From NCBI GenBank assembly GCA_904420555.1, contig CAJFVO010000001.1, forward strand, positions 248,001 to 312,000: DNA of 64,000 bases. Reading direction: 5' to 3'. The stretch is from Candidatus Heritagella intestinalis (lineage in GTDB: Bacteria > Bacillota > Clostridia > Oscillospirales > Acutalibacteraceae). Position 1 is the first letter of the stretch; every line of letters begins with the position of its first letter. The notes under the pieces are model-generated. The model made no database searches. It was not told where the DNA came from and worked only from the letters and a program-made list of their open reading frames with translations. Below, piece by piece: positions 60,857 to 64,000 of this stretch. The translations under genes and the position numbers were made by a program.

Positions 60857-60902
60857 CAAAAAAGAGCGCGAAATACACTATATATAGTATATTCAGCGCT
60901 CT
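60857..60902 (-). terminator. Strong terminator before the mraZ cluster
   Basis: A roughly 40-bp near-perfect inverted repeat: outer arms AGAGCGC (60863-60869) and GCGCTCT (60896-60902), with an AT-rich inner stem around TATATA, followed on the minus strand by six T residues. It ends the coiled-coil gene transcript and insulates the division cluster. Confidence 0.85.
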
Positions 60903-61004
60903 ATCGCACACGATATTGATTTTAAACTTTTTGCCAACAAATTTTCAACACGAAAATTTTACAAAAAGCACAAGGCCGCATTCCGGGCTCTATGGTCATT
61001 CTGC

Positions 61005-61478
61005 TTATTTTTTGCCGGTATGCTGGCTGGCGCGAAGGCTTTGACGGGTTTTGCGCAGCTCCGAAAGGCTCCGGGACAGCGCCTCGTCCGTGCGCTTCAT
61101 CAAATCGTCAATATAATCGCTGCTGGCCCTGCGCATTTCCCGGCATTTCTGCTGGGTCTGCGCCGCCAATTCGCTGGACTGCTGCCGGGCCAGCTTCATG
61201 ACCTCCGTTTGGCTGGCCAGTATCCGGGCCTTTTCCCTGGCAGCCCGGACAATCCCCTCTGCTTCTGTCCGGGCCTCCCGGAGAATCTGGTCCCGGTCCG
61301 CCATAATCGCCCGGGCTTCCCGGCATTCCTGGGGAAGGGCATAGCGGATTTCCCCAATAATCTCCCGCACATCCTCTGCGTACAGGGTAGCCCTGCCTCG
61401 GGAAAGGGGGAGCCGCGACCCCTTGTCCACCATTTCTTCCAGTTCATCCAACAAACTCTCTATTGTACTGCGTGCCAA
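61005..61478 (-). CDS. Coiled-coil protein of unknown function next to coaD
   Basis: 157 residues, nearly all helical with a long Arg/Glu/Ala-rich coiled coil (about 50-150) such as REARTEAEGIVRAAREKA, resembling the stator subunits of ATP synthases or DivIVA-like proteins. There is no TM or F-type neighbour, so it is not an ATPase subunit. Similar proteins are found near coaD/rsmD in Clostridia. TTG 61478 is six bases after AAGGATGG. Confidence 0.7.
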   Translation of the reverse strand: MARSTIESLLDELEEMVDKGSRLPLSRGRATLYAEDVREIIGEIRYALPQECREARAIMADRDQILREARTEAEGIVRAAREKARILASQTEVMKLARQQSSELAAQTQQKCREMRRASSDYIDDLMKRTDEALSRSLSELRKTRQSLRASQHTGKK

Positions 61479-61574
61479 ACGTATCCATCCTTTCCTATAA
61501 AGAGTATGCGCAATATTCCCTCACAAAAAATTCAAACCCTATTTCCCGTTCACCCGCGTTTCCGGGAAGCCCTC

Positions 61575-62081
61575 TCACTCTGCCGAGGGCCGGCCGTTTT
61601 TATCCTCGCAGATGCGCTTTTTGACATCCTCCACAATGCAGGCCGGGACAAAATTGGAGATGTCCCCGCCGAACATGGCGATCTGCTTGACAATACTGGA
61701 GCTCAAAAACATGTGCTCCGAGATGGTGCTCATAAAGATGGTCTCGAAATCCGGATTCAGCTTTTTGTTGGTCAGGTCCTGCTGAAACTCGTATTCAAAG
61801 TCCGTAACCGCCCGCAGGCCCTTTATCACTGCGGTGGCGCCCCGCAGCCGTGCAAAGTCCGCCAAAAGGCCCTCGAAGCCCACCACCTCAATGTGGTCCA
61901 TATCCGCCGTGGCCCGTTTGAGCAGCTCAATGCGCTCTTCCACGGTAAACAGCGTCTTTTTGGCGGGATTGATCATCACCGCCACAATCACATGGTCAAA
62001 AATTTTTCTGGAACGGCTGATAATATCCAGATGCCCCATAGTGACCGGGTCAAAGCTGCCCGGGCAAATTCCGATTTTCAT
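61575..62081 (-). CDS. coaD: Phosphopantetheine adenylyltransferase
   Basis: 168 residues. It makes dephospho-CoA from phosphopantetheine and ATP. The nucleotidyltransferase motif GSFDPVTMGHLDII, the substrate segment KGLRAVTDFEYE and SSSIVKQIA are present. Standard length. It lies about 30 bp after rsmD, the usual pairing. Confidence 0.97.
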   Translation of the reverse strand: MKIGICPGSFDPVTMGHLDIISRSRKIFDHVIVAVMINPAKKTLFTVEERIELLKRATADMDHIEVVGFEGLLADFARLRGATAVIKGLRAVTDFEYEFQQDLTNKKLNPDFETIFMSTISEHMFLSSSIVKQIAMFGGDISNFVPACIVEDVKKRICEDKNGRPSAE

Positions 62082-62114
62082 AATGCTCCACTCCCTGTGA
62101 AATATTGGCGCAGC

Positions 62115-62657
62115 TTATTCTTCCTCCCGGCGGTAAAGGGTCAGATAGATCTTTCCATACCGGTAGGAACGTCCCCGGCGGAATCCCCCGGCGGTTTCCG
62201 GGACTTCCTCGTCCGTGGGATGTTCCGCCACAATCGTCCCCCCGGGGGCGGCGGCAGCCGCTGCCAAGGGAAGGGCCTTTTCCAGAAGCCCGCTCCGGTA
62301 AGGGGGGTCCAGGAAAATAATGTCGAAGGGCTCCTGCCGACGCAGGAGGAAAGCTTCATAATCTGTCTGGAACACCTTGGCGCGGCCTTCGGCCCGCACT
62401 GCGGCGATATTCCTGCGCACCACATCGGCGGACTCCCGGGAGGCGTCCACAAAAACTGCCTCTGCGGCTCCCCGGCTCAGGGCTTCCAGGCCCAGCTGGC
62501 CGCTGCCTGCAAAAAGGTCCAGCACCCGGCGGCCTTCTATCTGGAATTGCAGAATATTAAACAACGCTTCCTTTACCCTTTCCGGCGTAGGACGCACTTC
62601 CATTCCCTCGCGGGTTTCCAACCTCCGCCCCCTGGCTGTTCCGGCAATAATCCGCAA
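62115..62657 (-). CDS. rsmD: 16S rRNA (guanine966-N2)-methyltransferase
   Basis: 180 residues. The SAM motif is VLDLFAGSGQLGLEALSRGA and the catalytic motif is FLDPPY. N-terminal LRIIAGTARGRRL is standard. TTG 62657 follows AAAGGAGG at good spacing; the frame upstream to 62699 adds unrelated residues. Confidence 0.95.
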   Translation of the reverse strand: MRIIAGTARGRRLETREGMEVRPTPERVKEALFNILQFQIEGRRVLDLFAGSGQLGLEALSRGAAEAVFVDASRESADVVRRNIAAVRAEGRAKVFQTDYEAFLLRRQEPFDIIFLDPPYRSGLLEKALPLAAAAAAPGGTIVAEHPTDEEVPETAGGFRRGRSYRYGKIYLTLYRREEE

Positions 62658-62929
62658 TGCACTTCCTCCTTTACTCTCTGGCAGGTTTCCATCCCGCATA
62701 TTTTTCTTATTATCCCATTATTTCATGATTCTGTCAACCAAAAGGCGCTTTTACCGGGAATTTTCCCGCTAATTTACCGGCTTATCCGGCAAAACCTACC
62801 GCTATTTATCAAAAATACGTGTTGATAGAATCGTTATATATAATAATTCAGGGGCAGAAACAGGTGAAATCCTATGAAGGAGGCGATGCGTTCAAATTTA
62901 AAAAAACGTTTATTGATTAAAATATTTCG

Positions 62930-62959
62930 ATGACGAATATATTCATATGACAAATATAT
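62930..62959. repeat. Direct repeats upstream of the PadR-type gene
   Basis: ATGACGAATATAT (62930-62942) and ATGACAAATATAT (62947-62959) lie 17 bp apart with one mismatch, in an AT-rich region. They are candidate operator sites. The rest of 62658-63014 is AT-rich with only a tiny possible ORF (62874-62933, 19 codons) that I do not call. Confidence 0.4.
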
Positions 62960-63014
62960 CATTGGGAAAACTCTTGCAATATGTAATTTTTTGTAAAATA
63001 AGCGGGAGTTGCTA

Positions 63015-63043
63015 TTGATAAAATCAAAAAACAATGGTATATT
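63015..63043 (+). promoter_or_regulatory. Promoter of the PadR-type gene
   Basis: TTGATA (63015-63020), 17-bp spacer, TATATT (63038-63043). Transcription should begin near 63050, only a few bases before the Shine-Dalgarno. Confidence 0.7.
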
Positions 63044-63070
63044 GAATAGTAGTAAAAGGAGGGGATTGGT

Positions 63071-63424
63071 ATTACTTCCAATGGTATCACCCTAAATTTA
63101 AAAAAAGCGATTGTAGAACTCCTTCTCCTCTCTCTTCTGAACAAGCGCCCTATGAACACTCACGAAATCTTACAGCTTATTGACGAAAAAAGCGATTCGG
63201 CTTGTTCCATTTCCCATCCCTATAATATTTTCTACCGTTTACTGGCAAATGGGTACATAGTAGAATCCGGGAAGCGCATTGCAGAAGATTCCCGCAGGCG
63301 GCAGTATTATGCCATTACGGAGGAGGGGCGTGCCTATTACCGCCAAATCCGCATGGAATATGAGAATTTTATCGCGGGCGCTTCCAAAGTGCTGGCCTTT
63401 TCCGATTTGGAAGACCCCCAATAA
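63071..63424 (+). CDS. PadR family transcriptional regulator with probable ATT start
   Basis: About 117 residues, small winged-helix regulator. The PadR N-terminus LNLKKAIVELLLLSLLNKRPM, then THEILQLI and FYRLLANGYI, and the wing RRRQYYAITEEG are clear. The first in-frame ATG (63152) would remove the first recognition helix. Between the preceding stop (63053) and that ATG the only plausible start with good spacing is ATT 63071, eight bases after AGGAGG. No ATG, GTG or TTG exists in frame there. A rare start codon or a sequence error are the alternatives. Confidence 0.75.
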   Translation: MTSNGITLNLKKAIVELLLLSLLNKRPMNTHEILQLIDEKSDSACSISHPYNIFYRLLANGYIVESGKRIAEDSRRRQYYAITEEGRAYYRQIRMEYENFIAGASKVLAFSDLEDPQ

Positions 63425-63488
63425 AAGGTTTCTGGATCGCCTCCTGCCCCTTTTTGGCAACTCCCGGATGGATGAGGCCTCTCAAAAA

Positions 63489-63528
63489 CCGCAGCGAGGA
63501 CAAGGTCTTTGCTGCGGCCTTTGATTTT
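63489..63528 (+). terminator. Terminator after the PadR-type gene
   Basis: CCGCAGC (63489-63495) pairs with GCTGCGG (63511-63517), followed by CCTTTGATTTTG. Confidence 0.7.
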
Positions 63529-63575
63529 GTGAAAACCTTCTCCTCTTCGTTTTCCGAAATCATCTGTTTTTCATC

Positions 63576-63604
63576 TTGCGTTTCTCTAAGGTACGCTGTA
63601 TAAT
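63576..63604 (+). promoter_or_regulatory. Promoter of the TrkA-like gene
   Basis: TTGCGT (63576-63581), 17-bp spacer, TATAAT (63599-63604). The leader is about 80 nt. Confidence 0.65.
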
Positions 63605-63689
63605 GAGGGGCAGAAAGAGGGATTTTCGCTCAGAGGTCTTTTACAGTTCCTCTTTGTAAACTCTTTGTAAAAAAGGAAAGGCAGGATTT

Positions 63690-64000
63690 ATGAATATTCT
63701 TATTATCGGCTGCGGACGGCTTGGTTCAAGGCTGGCAAAAAAACTGGATCGATTGGGACATGATATTGCCGTTGTAGACCGGCAAGTAGAAGCGTTCGAA
63801 AATTTGGATGAAAGTTTCAGCGGGATTACTTTTACCGGCAATCCCATTGATTTGGAGATTCTTCGGGCTGCAGGCATTGAAAGCTGCGACGCTGTGGCTG
63901 CTACCACGCCGGAAGACAACCTGAATATTACGGTTTGCCAAATCGCCCGAAAGATTTTTCATATTGAAAATGTGGTGGCGCGTATTTCCGACCCCTCCCG
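63690..64000 (+). CDS. TrkA-type potassium transport regulatory protein (partial, runs off the right edge)
   Basis: 103 residues are visible. The NAD(H)-binding RCK N domain starts directly with MNILIIGCGRLGSRLAKKL and includes the acidic end VVDRQ that binds the ribose. Such proteins (TrkA, KtrA) gate potassium channels or transporters at the inner membrane face. The C-terminal part and any partner lie outside the window. AGGAAAGGCAGG precedes ATG 63690. Confidence 0.88.
   Translation, partial: MNILIIGCGRLGSRLAKKLDRLGHDIAVVDRQVEAFENLDESFSGITFTGNPIDLEILRAAGIESCDAVAATTPEDNLNITVCQIARKIFHIENVVARISDPS

Noticed and set aside
62874..62933. Tiny 19-codon ORF with Lys/Leu-rich product
   Set aside because: Its ribosome binding site is weak, the AGGAGG lies inside it, and there is no supporting context.

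Overview
The window looks like a chromosome segment of a spore-forming, anaerobic, GC-rich Clostridia bacterium of the Oscillospiraceae/Acutalibacteraceae type. The evidence is a Firmicutes ctsR-mcsA-mcsB-clpC operon, dipicolinate synthase genes (dpaA/dpaB) with a sigma-K-like promoter, a Firmicutes-style division cluster (mraZ to ftsZ), an FMN riboswitch, and purine-rich Shine-Dalgarno sequences with frequent TTG and GTG starts. I see no rRNA, tRNA, CRISPR array, phage genes or recognisable transposase.

Layout. 0-5.5 kb: an FMN riboswitch reading off the left edge, dinB, an ABC ATPase/permease pair, a monofunctional transglycosylase and a GNAT acetyltransferase. 5.6-11.5 kb: carB without carA, an HAD phosphatase, a HIT protein, and a cupin/sugar-isomerase pair with a perfect cre-like operator upstream. 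11.7-15.8 kb: a tight minus-strand run of DUF4234, DUF2752, a fruK-like kinase, sfsA and a class B PBP. 16-20.7 kb: a DegT aminotransferase, O-acetylhomoserine sulfhydrylase, a zinc-ribbon/DUF2007 protein, an unknown acidic protein and RNase H. 21-24.6 kb: dpaA-dpaB diverging from murC, then an AT-rich GNAT gene.

24.7-46.3 kb is housekeeping genes separated by unusual repeat-rich spacers: a PurF-like protein, prfC, an ECF sigma/anti-sigma pair, the ctsR-mcsA-mcsB-clpC stress operon, alkD, nfo, an ArsC/Spx-like protein, GNAT, DUF5131, pcrA, an HAD phosphatase and a GT-C-like membrane protein followed by a GT2. The spacers carry (i) a short repeat that abuts or overlaps stop codons, (ii) a roughly 250-300 bp dispersed element, and (iii) palindromes whose arms differ from copy to copy but stay self-complementary. 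These repeats are the main unexplained signal in the window.

47.3-48.6 kb: corA behind a roughly 250-nt leader that contains a 49-codon ORF starting (M)KPDP, similar in kind to Mg2+-sensing leader peptides. 48.7-60.7 kb: the division and wall cluster, in transcription order mraZ, rsmH, ftsL-like, ftsI/spoVD, mraY, ftsW, murG, murA, divIB, ftsZ; murD, murE and murF are absent and murC lies about 26 kb away. 61-62.7 kb: a coiled-coil protein, coaD, rsmD. 62.7-64 kb: an AT-rich stretch with a PadR-type regulator that appears to use an ATT start codon, and the 5' part of a TrkA-like potassium-channel regulator.

Two proteins look like family members that have lost catalytic residues: McsB (NEED box, ATP-binding arginines, Cys and pArg-binding RD all changed) and the PurF-like protein (nucleophilic Cys2 replaced by Ser).
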